From: Streptomyces sp. MBT53
Lineage (GTDB): Bacteria; Actinomycetota; Actinomycetes; Streptomycetales; Streptomycetaceae
DNA length: 64,000 nucleotides
NCBI RefSeq assembly: GCF_016654115.1
Contig: NZ_JAEQAZ010000049.1
Span: 1 to 64,000 of the forward strand
Reading direction: 5' to 3'
This document shows positions 42,023 through 50,527 of the stretch, one piece after another (the first letter of the stretch is position 1; each line of letters begins with the position of its first letter). The position numbers were made by a program, and so were the translations under genes. The notes under the pieces are model-generated. The model was not told the origin of the DNA and did not search any database. It saw nothing but the letters and a program-made list of their open reading frames with translations.

Positions 42023-42477
42023 CCGTCCGGGTAACGCTGCAGGTAGTCCTGGTGCTCGGGCTCGGCCTCCCAGAAGGGGCCGACCGGCTCCACCTCGGTG
42101 ACGACCTTGCCGGGCCACAGGCCGGAGGCGTCCACGTCCGCGATCGTGTCCTCGGCGATCCGCTTCTGCTCGTCGTCGACGTAGTAGATCGCCGAGCGGT
42201 AGCTGAGGCCGATGTCGTTGCCCTGGCGGTTCTTGGTGCTCGGGTCGTGGATCTGGAAGAAGAACTCCAGAAGCGCGCGGTAGTCGGTCTTCTCGGGGTC
42301 GTAGAGGATCTCTAGGGCCTCCGCGTGCGTGCCGTGGTTGCGGTAGGTCGCGTTCTCCACGTCACCGCCGGTGTATCCGACGCGGGTCGCCGTCACGCCC
42401 GGGAGGCGGCGGACCAGCTCCTCCATACCCCAGAAACATCCGCCCGCCAGTACGGCCCTCTGCGTCTGCGCAGCCAT
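41965..42477 (-). CDS. msrA: Peptide methionine sulfoxide reductase A (second copy)
   Basis: 170-residue MsrA with catalytic C14 in GGCFWGME, followed by GYTGGDVENATYRNHGTHAEA and the family-typical FFQIHDPSTKNRQGNDIG. It lacks the C-terminal resolving Cys pair of the first copy (32615-33283), so it must be recycled differently. The start is ATG at 42477 behind GGAGGGAT; the frame is open to 42510. It overlaps the convergent cupin gene by 58 bases. Confidence 0.95.
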   Translation of the reverse strand: MAAQTQRAVLAGGCFWGMEELVRRLPGVTATRVGYTGGDVENATYRNHGTHAEALEILYDPEKTDYRALLEFFFQIHDPSTKNRQGNDIGLSYRSAIYYVDDEQKRIAEDTIADVDASGLWPGKVVTEVEPVGPFWEAEPEHQDYLQRYPDGYTCHFPRPGWRLPARTEG

Positions 42478-42537
42478 CGCGATCCCTCCACTTTCTGTCG
42501 GCTCGGTCACCCACAGTCCACAACGTTCGGGGACGCC

Positions 42538-43323
42538 CTACGATTCCGTACCCGGCCGCAGGAAGTACCTCTCGATCTGCTCGGCGACCGAGAAGTCCTC
42601 CGCACAGTCCGGGCAGGTCGTGCGGCCGAAGAGGCGGGTCAGATGGTCGGCGGCCACGGGCTGGCCCGCGGCGACGGCCATGCCGTGGAGGCGGGACGCG
42701 AGCGGGGGCAGTTCGGCCGGTGCCACCGGAGCGACCCCGGTCAGGGTCGGGCCCCTGTGGTTGAGCCGAATGATCCGTCGCTGCGGGTCGCGACGGCGCG
42801 TGCCCGAAACGTCGCCGTGCACGTCGATCTCCAGGCTCTGCGAGCAGGACGGACATTCCACGTCGTGAGAGGCGGGCAGCAGACGGTTGCTCCACGTCCG
42901 CTCCCCCTCGAAGGCGAGCAGGCACTCCAGTGGATAGAGGCAGGTGTGGTCGTCGGCCTCGAAGGCGTCGGCCGTCAAGCGGTGGAGGGTCGACGCGCGC
43001 AGCTCGTCCAACTGGGCGGCGTAGTGCGCCCGGACGTACCCCCGCTCGTGCAGTTGCTCCTCCTGGGCGACGATGGCGCCGGCCAGCGCGATCGCGTGCC
43101 GGTGACGGCCCGGCCTGCGCCCCGCGGCGATGTCCGTCAGAGCGGGCAGGGCGGCGAAGCTGGCCGGGTACACCGTGCCCTGGTGGTAGAGGCTGGACCA
43201 CAGCTCCTCCCATGCCCAGTCGGCCGACTCCGGATCGCCCACCGACTCGAAGAACTCCGGAAGGTCGGCCGCGGAACCATAGGCGTGGGTCAGACGTGAC
43301 CAGTCCATGTCCATGCGCGCCAT
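42538..43323 (-). CDS. HEAT-like protein with zinc-ribbon Cys pairs
   Basis: 261 residues. The N-terminal half has a HEAT-repeat look with the phrase LYHQGTVYPASFAALPAL, which I know from streptomycete HEAT-type hypothetical proteins. The C-terminal half carries two CxxC pairs (ECPSC at about 151-155 and CPDC at about 238-241) that could hold one zinc ion. It has no signal or membrane part. The start is ATG at 43323, with more ATGs at 43317 and 43311. Function unknown; a protein- or nucleic-acid-binding adaptor is plausible. Confidence 0.65.
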   Translation of the reverse strand: MARMDMDWSRLTHAYGSAADLPEFFESVGDPESADWAWEELWSSLYHQGTVYPASFAALPALTDIAAGRRPGRHRHAIALAGAIVAQEEQLHERGYVRAHYAAQLDELRASTLHRLTADAFEADDHTCLYPLECLLAFEGERTWSNRLLPASHDVECPSCSQSLEIDVHGDVSGTRRRDPQRRIIRLNHRGPTLTGVAPVAPAELPPLASRLHGMAVAAGQPVAADHLTRLFGRTTCPDCAEDFSVAEQIERYFLRPGTES

Positions 43324-43357
43324 GATTCCAGCCGCGCCGGACCGGTCCGCCGCTACG

Positions 43358-44119
43358 TCACCTCCCCACCCGCTCCGCCAGGAACTCCTCCCACGTCACC
43401 TTCCCGGTCTCCGCGCCCTCCAGCGTCAGATTCGCCCCCTCCCGGTAGGCCCGCCCCACCCTGCCGGGGATCCGGACCGGCAGCTTCGGGCGTGGGCGCC
43501 TGCCGCGCAGTTTCAGGTACGGGGCGGCGAGCGCGGCGATGTCGTGGACGTCGGGGCCTGCCAGGTCCGGCACCGGGCCCGCCGGGGTGCCCAGGGTCAA
43601 CTCGGCCAGCCGGGCGGCCACTTCACGCACGTCCACGGGTTGGAGACGGAGGCCGCCGGGGACCGGGAGCCTCGTCATCTTCTCGACCATCGTCAGCGCG
43701 AGGTCGTGGAACTGGGCCGCACGCAGGGTCGTCCACGGGATGCCCGAATCGGCGACCGCCCGCTCGGCGTCTAGCTTGGTGCGCAGCCACGCGAGCGGGA
43801 CGCGGTCCGCGCCGATGACCGAGATGTAGACGAGGTGGCGGACTCCGGCATCCGACGCGGCCCGCAACAGGTTGCGGGTCGCCACGTCGTCGCCCTTCTG
43901 ACCGCCCGCCAGGTGCAGCACGGTCTCCGTGCCGGCGACCGCCGCCACCACGCCCTCGTCCTTCAGCAGGTCGCCGGTGACGTACTCGACGCCGTCCGCG
44001 GCGGGGCGCCCGTGCCGGCTCAGGACGCGTACGTCGTGGCCGGCCGCGCGCAGCAGCGGTACGACCTGACTGCCCAGGGTGCCCGTGCCACCGGTGACCA
44101 GGATCGGTGTCCCCATCAT
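43358..44119 (-). CDS. NAD(P)H-binding protein, atypical SDR (NmrA/complex I NDUFA9-like)
   Basis: 253-residue Rossmann protein: GGTGTLGSQVVPLL at about 9-22, RVLSRHGRP for NADP binding, GDLLKDEGV, VYISVIGAD, and the C-terminal TWEEFLAERVG. It is the same broad family as the gene at 40663 but clearly distinct. The start is ATG at 44119 behind GAGGAGAG; the frame extends further upstream over a tandem repeat that is not coding. Substrate unknown. Confidence 0.87.
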   Translation of the reverse strand: MMGTPILVTGGTGTLGSQVVPLLRAAGHDVRVLSRHGRPAADGVEYVTGDLLKDEGVVAAVAGTETVLHLAGGQKGDDVATRNLLRAASDAGVRHLVYISVIGADRVPLAWLRTKLDAERAVADSGIPWTTLRAAQFHDLALTMVEKMTRLPVPGGLRLQPVDVREVAARLAELTLGTPAGPVPDLAGPDVHDIAALAAPYLKLRGRRPRPKLPVRIPGRVGRAYREGANLTLEGAETGKVTWEEFLAERVGR

Positions 44120-44236
44120 GTCTCTCCTCAGTCCGGGCCGGCCTCGTGCGGCGGCCTCACCGGTATGACTCCGGGCGGCGAAAGAGTGTGACGAGCTCGT
44201 ACGGTCCGATGGAGCCGGCGAGCCGTTCTTCACCCG

Positions 44237-44281
44237 CTGAACCCACTGAACCGGCTGAACCCGCTGAACCCGTCGAACCCC
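44237..44281. repeat. Five 9-base tandem repeats
   Basis: Units CTGAACCCA, CTGAACCGG, CTGAACCCG, CTGAACCCG and TCGAACCCC in a row, between the SDR gene and the iron box. Such arrays can vary in copy number by slippage. Confidence 0.85.
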
Positions 44282-44307
44282 CTGGCCGACCCGCCACGAC
44301 GGCAAGA

Positions 44308-44326
44308 TAAGGTAAGCCTTACCTGG
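44308..44326. promoter_or_regulatory. Iron box (DmdR1/IdeR-type operator)
   Basis: AGGTAAG-C-CTTACCT, a perfect 15-base palindrome at 44310-44324 that fits the 19-base iron box. It lies 25 bases ahead of the lipoprotein start, so iron-bound DmdR would shut off the importer operon. Confidence 0.88.
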
Positions 44327-44349
44327 CCAGTTTTCAGCGGAGAGTCGGA

Positions 44350-45417
44350 GTGACAGTGACAGTGCGTGCGTTCAAGAGGAAGGCTGTCACGGCGGTGGCC
44401 GCCGTGACCGTCGTCGGAGGGTTGCTGGCCGGGTGCTCGTCCTCCTCCGCCGACAACGATGCCGAGAAGACGACCGAGGGCTCGCAGAACAAGGTGATCG
44501 GCGCCTCGGAGGGCCCGTCCGCCGCACCGAGCACCCTCGCGACCGGCATGGGCGCGGACACCGACACCGACGGGACCTTCCCCCGGACCGTCACCCACTT
44601 CGAGGGCAAGACGACGATCAAGTCGAAGCCCACGAAGATCGCCGTACTGAGCACCGGGCAGCTCGACGACCTACTCTCCCTGGGCACCGTCCCGGCGGTC
44701 ACGACCCGCGCCGAGAACGCCGGGCTCGTCCCCGACTACCTCGCGAAGGCCTTCCCCTCGGACAAGTCGAAGCTCGCGGCGATGACGGACGCGGGCACCC
44801 GCACCGCGCCCAACCTGGAGACGCTGGCCGCCGCGAAGCCCGACCTGATCCTCGCCAACGACTCGCTCGGCGACCTCTACCCCAAGCTGTCGAAGATCGC
44901 GCCGACCGTCATCACGGCCGGCAACGGCATCAACTGGAAGCGCGACCTGCTGCTCGTCGGCGACGCGATCGGCAAGGGGCAGCAGGCGCAGGAGCTGCTC
45001 GACGGGATCGTCGAGGACGCGCACGAGAAGGGCGAGGCGCTGTCGAAGACCTCCGTGTCGATGCTGCGGTTCACGCCCGGCAGGACCCGGATGTTCGGTG
45101 TCTCGTCCTTCACCGGTTCGATCGCCGTGGACATGGGCCTGGACCGGCCCAAGTCGCAGCAGTTCAAAGCGATTTCGCAGGACATCGGCGCGGAGAGCAT
45201 CGACTCGGCCGACGGTGACTGGATCTTCTACTCGGTGCAGGGCGACGCGGGCAAGACCGACGCGGCGAGCGTCCTCGCCGGACCGCTGTGGAAGTCGATG
45301 AAGGCGGTCGAGGCCGGGCACGCGGTGAAGGTCGACGACGACCCCTGGTACCTCAACGCGGGCCCCACCGCCGCGCGCCTCGTCGTCCTCCAACTCGCCG
45401 AGGACATCAGCAAGTAG
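44350..45417 (+). CDS. Siderophore-binding lipoprotein of an iron ABC importer
   Basis: 355-residue FecB/FepB-type solute-binding protein. A signal peptide with lipobox LLAGC (C29) gives a membrane-anchored lipoprotein. An acidic linker of about 40 residues follows, then the two-lobe binding fold: KIAVLSTGQLDDLLSLG, NLETLAAAKPDLILAN, WKRDLLLVGDAIGK. The start is GTG at 44350 after GGAGAG. The iron box directly upstream predicts repression by iron. It forms an operon with two permease genes. The siderophore cannot be identified. Confidence 0.92.
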   Translation: MTVTVRAFKRKAVTAVAAVTVVGGLLAGCSSSSADNDAEKTTEGSQNKVIGASEGPSAAPSTLATGMGADTDTDGTFPRTVTHFEGKTTIKSKPTKIAVLSTGQLDDLLSLGTVPAVTTRAENAGLVPDYLAKAFPSDKSKLAAMTDAGTRTAPNLETLAAAKPDLILANDSLGDLYPKLSKIAPTVITAGNGINWKRDLLLVGDAIGKGQQAQELLDGIVEDAHEKGEALSKTSVSMLRFTPGRTRMFGVSSFTGSIAVDMGLDRPKSQQFKAISQDIGAESIDSADGDWIFYSVQGDAGKTDAASVLAGPLWKSMKAVEAGHAVKVDDDPWYLNAGPTAARLVVLQLAEDISK

Positions 45418-45433
45418 TGAGTTCCACAAGGTC

Positions 45434-46432
45434 ATGAAGGTCATGAGCCTCAAACGCCTCGCCTGGCCGGCGGCCACCCTCGCGGTGGCCGCCGCCGTGC
45501 TGCTCAGCCTCGCCGTCGGCACCCGCCAGATCCCCCCGTCCGCCGTGCTCAACGCCCTTCTCCATGGCGGGAGTTCACCGGACGCGCTCGTCGTACGGTC
45601 GCTGCGGCTGCCCCGCACCGAGATCGGACTGACGGCGGGCGCGGCGCTCGGCGTGGCGGGCGCGGCGCTCCAGGCCGTCACCCGCAACCCGCTCGCCGAC
45701 CCGGGCATCCTCGGCCTCAGCCAGGGCGCGGCGGCCGGTGTCGTCCTCGCCATCGCGACCGGCCTCGCGAGCGGCTTCGAGGGCTACGTCTGGTACGCCT
45801 TCGCCGGTGCCGTCCTCGCCGCCTGCCTGGTCTACGGCATCGCCGCGCGCGGCCGGGGCGGCGCGTCCCCGGTCAAACTCGCCCTGGCCGGTACGGCGTT
45901 GTCCGCGATGACCGCCGGTGGTACGACCGTCGTCCTGACCTCCAGTTCGGCCACGCTCGACCAGTTCCGGTTCTGGCAGGTCGGCTCGCTGAGCGGGCGG
46001 GACGCCGACACCGTCGTACGGATGCTGCCGTTCCTGGCGGCGGGCGCGGTGCTGGTGCTGGCCTGTGCGCGTGGGTTGGACGCGCTGGCGCTCGGGGACG
46101 AGACGGCGCGGGCGCTGGGGCATCGGGTGGGGGTCGTACGGGTGTGTGCGGCGCTCGGGGCGACTCTGCTGGTGGCGTCGGCGGTGGCGGCGGCCGGTCC
46201 GATCGCGTTCGTCGGCCTGGCCGTCCCGCACCTGGCCCGGCGCCTCACCTCCGGCGGACACCGCGCCCTGCTGCCCCTGTCGGCGCTGCTCGGTGCGGCG
46301 CTGCTGGTCGCGGCGGACGCGGCGGGCCGGGTGGTGCGGGCGCCGGCGGAGGTACCGGCCGGGGTGATGACGGCGCTGGTGGGGGTACCGGTGCTGGTGG
46401 TGCTGGTACGGCGCCGGGGAACCGCCCTATGA
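45434..46432 (+). CDS. FecCD-type siderophore permease 1
   Basis: 332 residues with about nine to ten helices of the BtuC/FecCD family: RLPRTEIGLTAGAALGVAGAALQ, the ATPase-contact region LGHRVG, and GPIAFVGLAVPHLARRL near the C-terminus. The start is ATG at 45434, with ATG at 45443 as alternative, 16 bases after the lipoprotein stop. It pairs with the next permease to form the membrane channel. It overlaps that gene by 4 bases (ATGA). Confidence 0.92.
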   Translation: MKVMSLKRLAWPAATLAVAAAVLLSLAVGTRQIPPSAVLNALLHGGSSPDALVVRSLRLPRTEIGLTAGAALGVAGAALQAVTRNPLADPGILGLSQGAAAGVVLAIATGLASGFEGYVWYAFAGAVLAACLVYGIAARGRGGASPVKLALAGTALSAMTAGGTTVVLTSSSATLDQFRFWQVGSLSGRDADTVVRMLPFLAAGAVLVLACARGLDALALGDETARALGHRVGVVRVCAALGATLLVASAVAAAGPIAFVGLAVPHLARRLTSGGHRALLPLSALLGAALLVAADAAGRVVRAPAEVPAGVMTALVGVPVLVVLVRRRGTAL

Positions 46433-47466
46433 ACACCACCGGCGTCACGGTCCTCCGCCCCCGCCCCTCCATCTCCCTTGTCCTGCACCGCCGTTCGGCC
46501 GCCGTGGCCGTAACCCTCGTACTGCTGCTGGCCGTTGCGATGAGCGCCGCCGCCTGCCTCGGCCAGACCTACATCCCGCCCGCCGAGGTGTGGCACACGC
46601 TGCGTACCGGTTCGGGGCCCTACGACCTTGTCGTCAACGAGTTGCGGGTGCCGCGGATCGTGCTGGGGGCGCTGGTCGGGGTGGCGCTGGGGCTCGCGGG
46701 GGCGCTGGTGCAGACCGTCACGCGGAATCCGCTGGCCAGCCCGGACGTGATCGGGGTCGGGCACGGTGCCGCCGCCGCGACCGTGCTCGCGCTGTCCACC
46801 GGTCTTGTCGCCTCGCCCGGTGCGATGCCCGTCGTCTCCGTGGTGGGGGGACTCGCCGCCGCCGCGCTCGTGTACGTGCTGGCGTGGCGCCACGGGATGC
46901 AGCCAAGTCGGTTCGTCCTGACCGGTGTTGGCATCGGGGTCGCGCTGTCGGCCGTCGTGCAGCTGTATCTCGCCGACAGTGAGCTGGAGGCCGCCGAGCA
47001 GGTGAAGCTGTGGCTGACCGGCTCGCTCAACGGGCGCGGCTGGGAGCAGGCGGGGCCGCTGGCCGTCGTACTGCTGGTGTGTCTGCCCGCGCTGGTGTGG
47101 GCGAGCCGGGCCGTACGGCCGCTCGGGCTCGACGCCGACACCGCTGCCTCGCTCGGGGTGCGGGTGGACCGGACGCGGCTCGCCCTGACGGTCCTCGGGG
47201 TGGTGCTGGCCGCGACGGCGACGGGGGCGGCCGGGCCGATCGGGTTCGTCGCGCTGACCGCGCCGCAGCTGGCCCGCCGGCTCACGCGTACGCCTCAACT
47301 GCCTTTGCTGTGCTCGGCGTTGACGGGTGCGGTGATTCTGGTGACGGCGGATCTCGCTGCGCGGACGATCCTGCCTCCACTGGAGGTGCCGGTCGGCGCG
47401 CTGACCTCGCTGGTCGGGGGGCCGTATCTGCTGTGGCTGCTGGGGCGGAACAGGGTGAGAGGCTGA
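46429..47466 (+). CDS. FecCD-type siderophore permease 2
   Basis: 345 residues, the second half of the heterodimeric channel. It has the same motifs as its partner: RVPRIVLGALVGVALGLAGALVQ, SLGVRV for ATPase contact and GPIGFVALTAPQLARRL. The start is ATG at 46429 inside the stop of permease 1. No ATPase gene follows; the next 330 bases are repeats and then a gene on the other strand. The importer must borrow a FecE/FagC-type ATPase encoded elsewhere. Confidence 0.92.
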   Translation: MNTTGVTVLRPRPSISLVLHRRSAAVAVTLVLLLAVAMSAAACLGQTYIPPAEVWHTLRTGSGPYDLVVNELRVPRIVLGALVGVALGLAGALVQTVTRNPLASPDVIGVGHGAAAATVLALSTGLVASPGAMPVVSVVGGLAAAALVYVLAWRHGMQPSRFVLTGVGIGVALSAVVQLYLADSELEAAEQVKLWLTGSLNGRGWEQAGPLAVVLLVCLPALVWASRAVRPLGLDADTAASLGVRVDRTRLALTVLGVVLAATATGAAGPIGFVALTAPQLARRLTRTPQLPLLCSALTGAVILVTADLAARTILPPLEVPVGALTSLVGGPYLLWLLGRNRVRG

Positions 47467-47490
47467 GCTGCGTCGGCGGGCTGCGGGCCG

Positions 47491-47797
47491 GTGGGGGCTG
47501 GCCGCGCAGTTCCCCGCGCCCCTTCAGGTGGGACCAGCACAGCTGCCTTTAGGGGCGCGGTGCGCTGTCGAGTGCGTCGAAAAACACCGGTCGCCCTGCG
47601 TCCTTGTCTTTTAGGGGCGCGGGGAACTGCGCGGCCAGCCCCCACGCACCCGCACCCGACAACACACCACGCCCCGCACCCCTAAAAGCGCCTGTGCTGA
47701 TCCGACCTTCAGGGGCGCGGGGAACTGCGCGACCAGCCCCCACGCACCCGCACTCGACAACGCCCCGCACCCCGCGCCCCACCTAAAAGCGACGCAG
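47491..47797. repeat. Cluster of GC-rich Streptomyces intergenic repeats
   Basis: The stretch 47467-47797 holds no gene. The element GGGGCGCGGGGAACTGCGCG(A/G)CCAGCCCCCAC occurs forward at about 47613-47645 and 47711-47743 and inverted at 47491-47525, with a partial copy at 47551-47563. The two forward copies sit in 98-base imperfect tandem units that also share CGCACCCGAC-like flanks and a TAAAAGCG end. Inverted copies can pair as hairpins, so the cluster probably also ends transcription from both sides. Confidence 0.85.
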
Positions 47798-48841
47798 TCA
47801 GATCGTCGCCGTGTCGATCACGAAGCGGTAGCGGACGTCACTGGCCAGCACCCGCTCGTACGCCTCGTTGATCTGGTCCGCCGAGATCAGTTCGATCTCG
47901 GCGCCGAAGCCGTGCTCGGCGCAGAAGTCCAGCATCTCCTGGGTCTCCCGGATGCCGCCGATGCCGGAACCGGCGAGGGTCTTGCGGCCGCCGATCACGG
48001 AGAACAGGTTGAGGGAGACGGGCTCCTCGGGGGCGCCCACGTTGACCAGCGCGCCGTCCGTCCTCAGCAGTGAGAGGTACGCGCCGAGGTTCAGCGGAGC
48101 GGACACCGTGGAGATGATCAGGTCGAGGGTGCCGCGCAGTTCCTCGAAGGTCTTCGGGTCGCTGGTCGCGTAGTAGTGGTCGGCGCCGAGCTTGAGGCCG
48201 TCCTCCTTCTTGCTCAGGGTCTGCGAGAGGACCGTGACCTCCGCGCCGAGCGCGTGCGCGATCTTGACGCCCATGTGGCCGAGGCCGCCCATGCCGATGA
48301 TGGCGACCTTCTTGCCGGGGCCGGCGTTCCAGTGCTTCAGCGGCGAGTAGGTGGTGATGCCGGCGCAGAGCAGCGGGGCGGCCACGTCGAGGGAGATGCC
48401 TTCGGGGATGCCGAGGACGTAGTTCTCGTCGACGACGATCTTCTCGGCGTAGCCGCCGTAGGTGGGCTCGCCGTTCTTGTCGAGCGCGTTGTACGTGCCG
48501 ACGTTGCCGCCGGTGCAGTACTGCTCCAGGCCGGCCTTGCAGTTGTCGCACTCGCGGCAGGAGTCGACCATGCAGCCGACGCCCACCCGGTCCCCGACCC
48601 GGAACTTGGTGACACCGGGGCCGACCTCGGAGACGATGCCGGCGATCTCGTGGCCGGGCACCATCGGGAAGATGGCCTCGCCCCAGCCCTCGCGGGCCTG
48701 GTGGATGTCCGAGTGGCAGATGCCGGCGAACTTGATGTCGATCAGGACGTCGAACTCGCGGACCGCCCGGCGCTCGATCGTGGTGCGCTCCAGGGGAGCC
48801 TTGGCGGCGGGGGCTGCGTATGCGGCGACTGTGGTGGTCAT
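47798..48841 (-). CDS. Zinc-dependent alcohol dehydrogenase (CAD/AdhA type)
   Basis: 347-residue NAD(P)-dependent medium-chain dehydrogenase for primary alcohols and aldehydes. Catalytic zinc site: C42 (GICHSD), H64 and E65 (GHE). Structural zinc: C95, C98, C101 and C109 (CRECDNCKAGLEQYC). Cofactor fold: GMGGLGHMGVKIA. It resembles the cinnamyl/aldehyde-reductase group that often prefers NADPH. The start is ATG at 48841, divergent from an XRE regulator gene, which is the likely controller. Confidence 0.94.
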   Translation of the reverse strand: MTTTVAAYAAPAAKAPLERTTIERRAVREFDVLIDIKFAGICHSDIHQAREGWGEAIFPMVPGHEIAGIVSEVGPGVTKFRVGDRVGVGCMVDSCRECDNCKAGLEQYCTGGNVGTYNALDKNGEPTYGGYAEKIVVDENYVLGIPEGISLDVAAPLLCAGITTYSPLKHWNAGPGKKVAIIGMGGLGHMGVKIAHALGAEVTVLSQTLSKKEDGLKLGADHYYATSDPKTFEELRGTLDLIISTVSAPLNLGAYLSLLRTDGALVNVGAPEEPVSLNLFSVIGGRKTLAGSGIGGIRETQEMLDFCAEHGFGAEIELISADQINEAYERVLASDVRYRFVIDTATI

Positions 48842-49012
48842 GCCGGAACACTCTCCTAGGGGGATGTGCGCCCGGCTGCCTTCCGGCCGGGCACGCTGAA
48901 CAGCCTGCCCGAAAGGCCGAGGGCTACCCAGGCCACGGTTCTGCGTACGTCCGCTGTGCCTACCACCAGCGAGGTCAGGCTCATGGACGTACGACCGGGA
49001 ATACTGGAGCAC

Positions 49013-49945
49013 ATGGACGAACAGCCCGAATCCGCCACCGAGCCCCTGGACCCCGGCAGGCCGCTGGACCGGCGCGCCGAACTCAGCGAGTTCCTGCGCA
49101 CCCGGCGGGCCCGGCTGAAGCCGGAGGACGTCGGGCTGCCGGACTTCGGGCGGCACCGCAGGGTGCCCGGGCTGCGGCGCGAGGAGCTGGCGCAGCTGGC
49201 CGGCGTGTCGGTGGCGTACTACACGCGCCTGGAACAGGGCAACGGGCGGAACGTGTCGGCGGAGGTCCTCGACGCGATCGCCCGCGCGCTGCGCCTGACG
49301 GACGCCGAGTCCTCGCACCTCACCCACCTGGCGAAGCCGAAGCAGCACAAGAAGAAGTCGTCGGCCCCGGCCCAGCACGTGCGCGGGCCGCTACGGCAGC
49401 TGCTCGACTCGATCGACACGGTCCCGGCGTACATCACGGGCCGCCGCACGGACATCCTGGTGTGGAACCGGATGGCCGCGGCTGTCTTCGGCGACTGGTC
49501 GGAGCTGCCGCCGCAGGAGCGGAACTGGGCGCGGCTGGTGTTCCTGCGGCCCGAGTACCGGGACCTGTTCGTGGAGTGGGAGCAGAAGGCGGCGGACATC
49601 GTCAGCATGCTGCGGATGGACGCGGGCTACTGCCCGGACGACCCGCGGCTGTCCGCGCTGGTGGGCGAACTCTCCGTGAAGAGCGAGGAGTTCAGGCGGC
49701 TGTGGGCGACCCACGACGTCAAGGAGAAGACCTACGGCGTCAAGCGCCTGCACCATCCGCTGGTCGGTGACCTCACTCTGCACTTCGAGGGTTTCCGGCT
49801 GTCGGACGGCACCGACCAGGCCCTGATCACCTATCACGCGGAGCCCGGCTCCCCGTCCGCCGACGCCCTTCGCCTGCTGGCGAGTTGGGGCACGGACGCG
49901 ACCCGCGCGGGAGCGTCGGCCGACCGCCCCGGGCTCACTCCGTGA
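49013..49945 (+). CDS. XRE-family regulator with MmyB-like domain
   Basis: 310 residues. The helix-turn-helix is at about 20-90 (LRTRRARLKPEDVGL, VPGLRREELAQLAGVSVAYYTRLEQG). The C-terminal MmyB-like PAS-type domain holds WNRMAAAVFGDWSELP and RNWARLVFLRPEYRDLF, and in this family binds a fatty-acid-like ligand. Two starts are possible: ATG at 49013 with GGAG very close, or ATG at 48983 with GAGG at better spacing. Regulators of this family typically control the divergent oxidoreductase gene, here the alcohol dehydrogenase. Confidence 0.88.
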   Translation: MDEQPESATEPLDPGRPLDRRAELSEFLRTRRARLKPEDVGLPDFGRHRRVPGLRREELAQLAGVSVAYYTRLEQGNGRNVSAEVLDAIARALRLTDAESSHLTHLAKPKQHKKKSSAPAQHVRGPLRQLLDSIDTVPAYITGRRTDILVWNRMAAAVFGDWSELPPQERNWARLVFLRPEYRDLFVEWEQKAADIVSMLRMDAGYCPDDPRLSALVGELSVKSEEFRRLWATHDVKEKTYGVKRLHHPLVGDLTLHFEGFRLSDGTDQALITYHAEPGSPSADALRLLASWGTDATRAGASADRPGLTP

Positions 49946-50447
49946 CACCGAGGTCGGCCCGCATCAGCTGCCGCATCGCCGACAGCCGGGGCACGACCTC
50001 CGTCAGGTCGAGCATGGCCTGCTCGGCGCTCTCGCCGTCCCGGGCCAGCCCTCGATCGAGCCGTTTGACGACGGCGTCGATGTCCGCGAGGACCGCGTTC
50101 ACCGCACGCGACGCGTCCAGGACGCGCTCGGGCACGACCATCTGCGCCTCGGCGTAGCGGTCCCGGTATTCGCGGCGCGCCTCCTCCAGCTGGTCGCGCT
50201 CCAACTCGGTGTAGACGCCGTCACGGACGCGATGCAGGGCGTCCTTGAGCAGCTCGTGGAACTGCCGCGAGGAACGGTTCATGGCCGTGTACGCGTCCCG
50301 GCGCTCCTCGAACAGCCGCCTGCGTTCGGTGACTTGGGCGTCCTCGGCACGCTGCCGGGCGGTGAGGCGCTGACTGAGGACGGGCGCGAAGAGCGTACCG
50401 AGCACACCGACGACAGCGGTGATCATGGCGGTGACGGCGGCGGTCAT
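49935..50447 (-). CDS. Membrane-anchored coiled-coil protein, function unknown
   Basis: 170 residues. One N-terminal helix (AAVTAMITAVVGVLGTLFAPVL) is followed by a long, highly charged helical region (about 28-150) likely to form a coiled coil, rich in Arg and Glu. The start is ATG at 50447. It converges with the XRE gene and overlaps its end by 11 bases. I know no family for it beyond streptomycete hypothetical proteins. Confidence 0.72.
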   Translation of the reverse strand: MTAAVTAMITAVVGVLGTLFAPVLSQRLTARQRAEDAQVTERRRLFEERRDAYTAMNRSSRQFHELLKDALHRVRDGVYTELERDQLEEARREYRDRYAEAQMVVPERVLDASRAVNAVLADIDAVVKRLDRGLARDGESAEQAMLDLTEVVPRLSAMRQLMRADLGVTE

Positions 50448-50463
50448 GATCCCAGGGAAACAC

Positions 50464-50502
50464 GGACGGCCCGCCGGAAGGTGTGCTTCCGGCGGGCCGT
50501 CC
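50464..50502. terminator. Strong stem-loop downstream of the subtilase gene
   Basis: Perfect 16-bp arms GGACGGCCCGCCGGAA / TTCCGGCGGGCCGTCC, 7-base loop. The longest perfect hairpin in the window. Confidence 0.88.
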
Positions 50503-50527
50503 GCTTCAACTCTGCCGGCTTCCTTGC

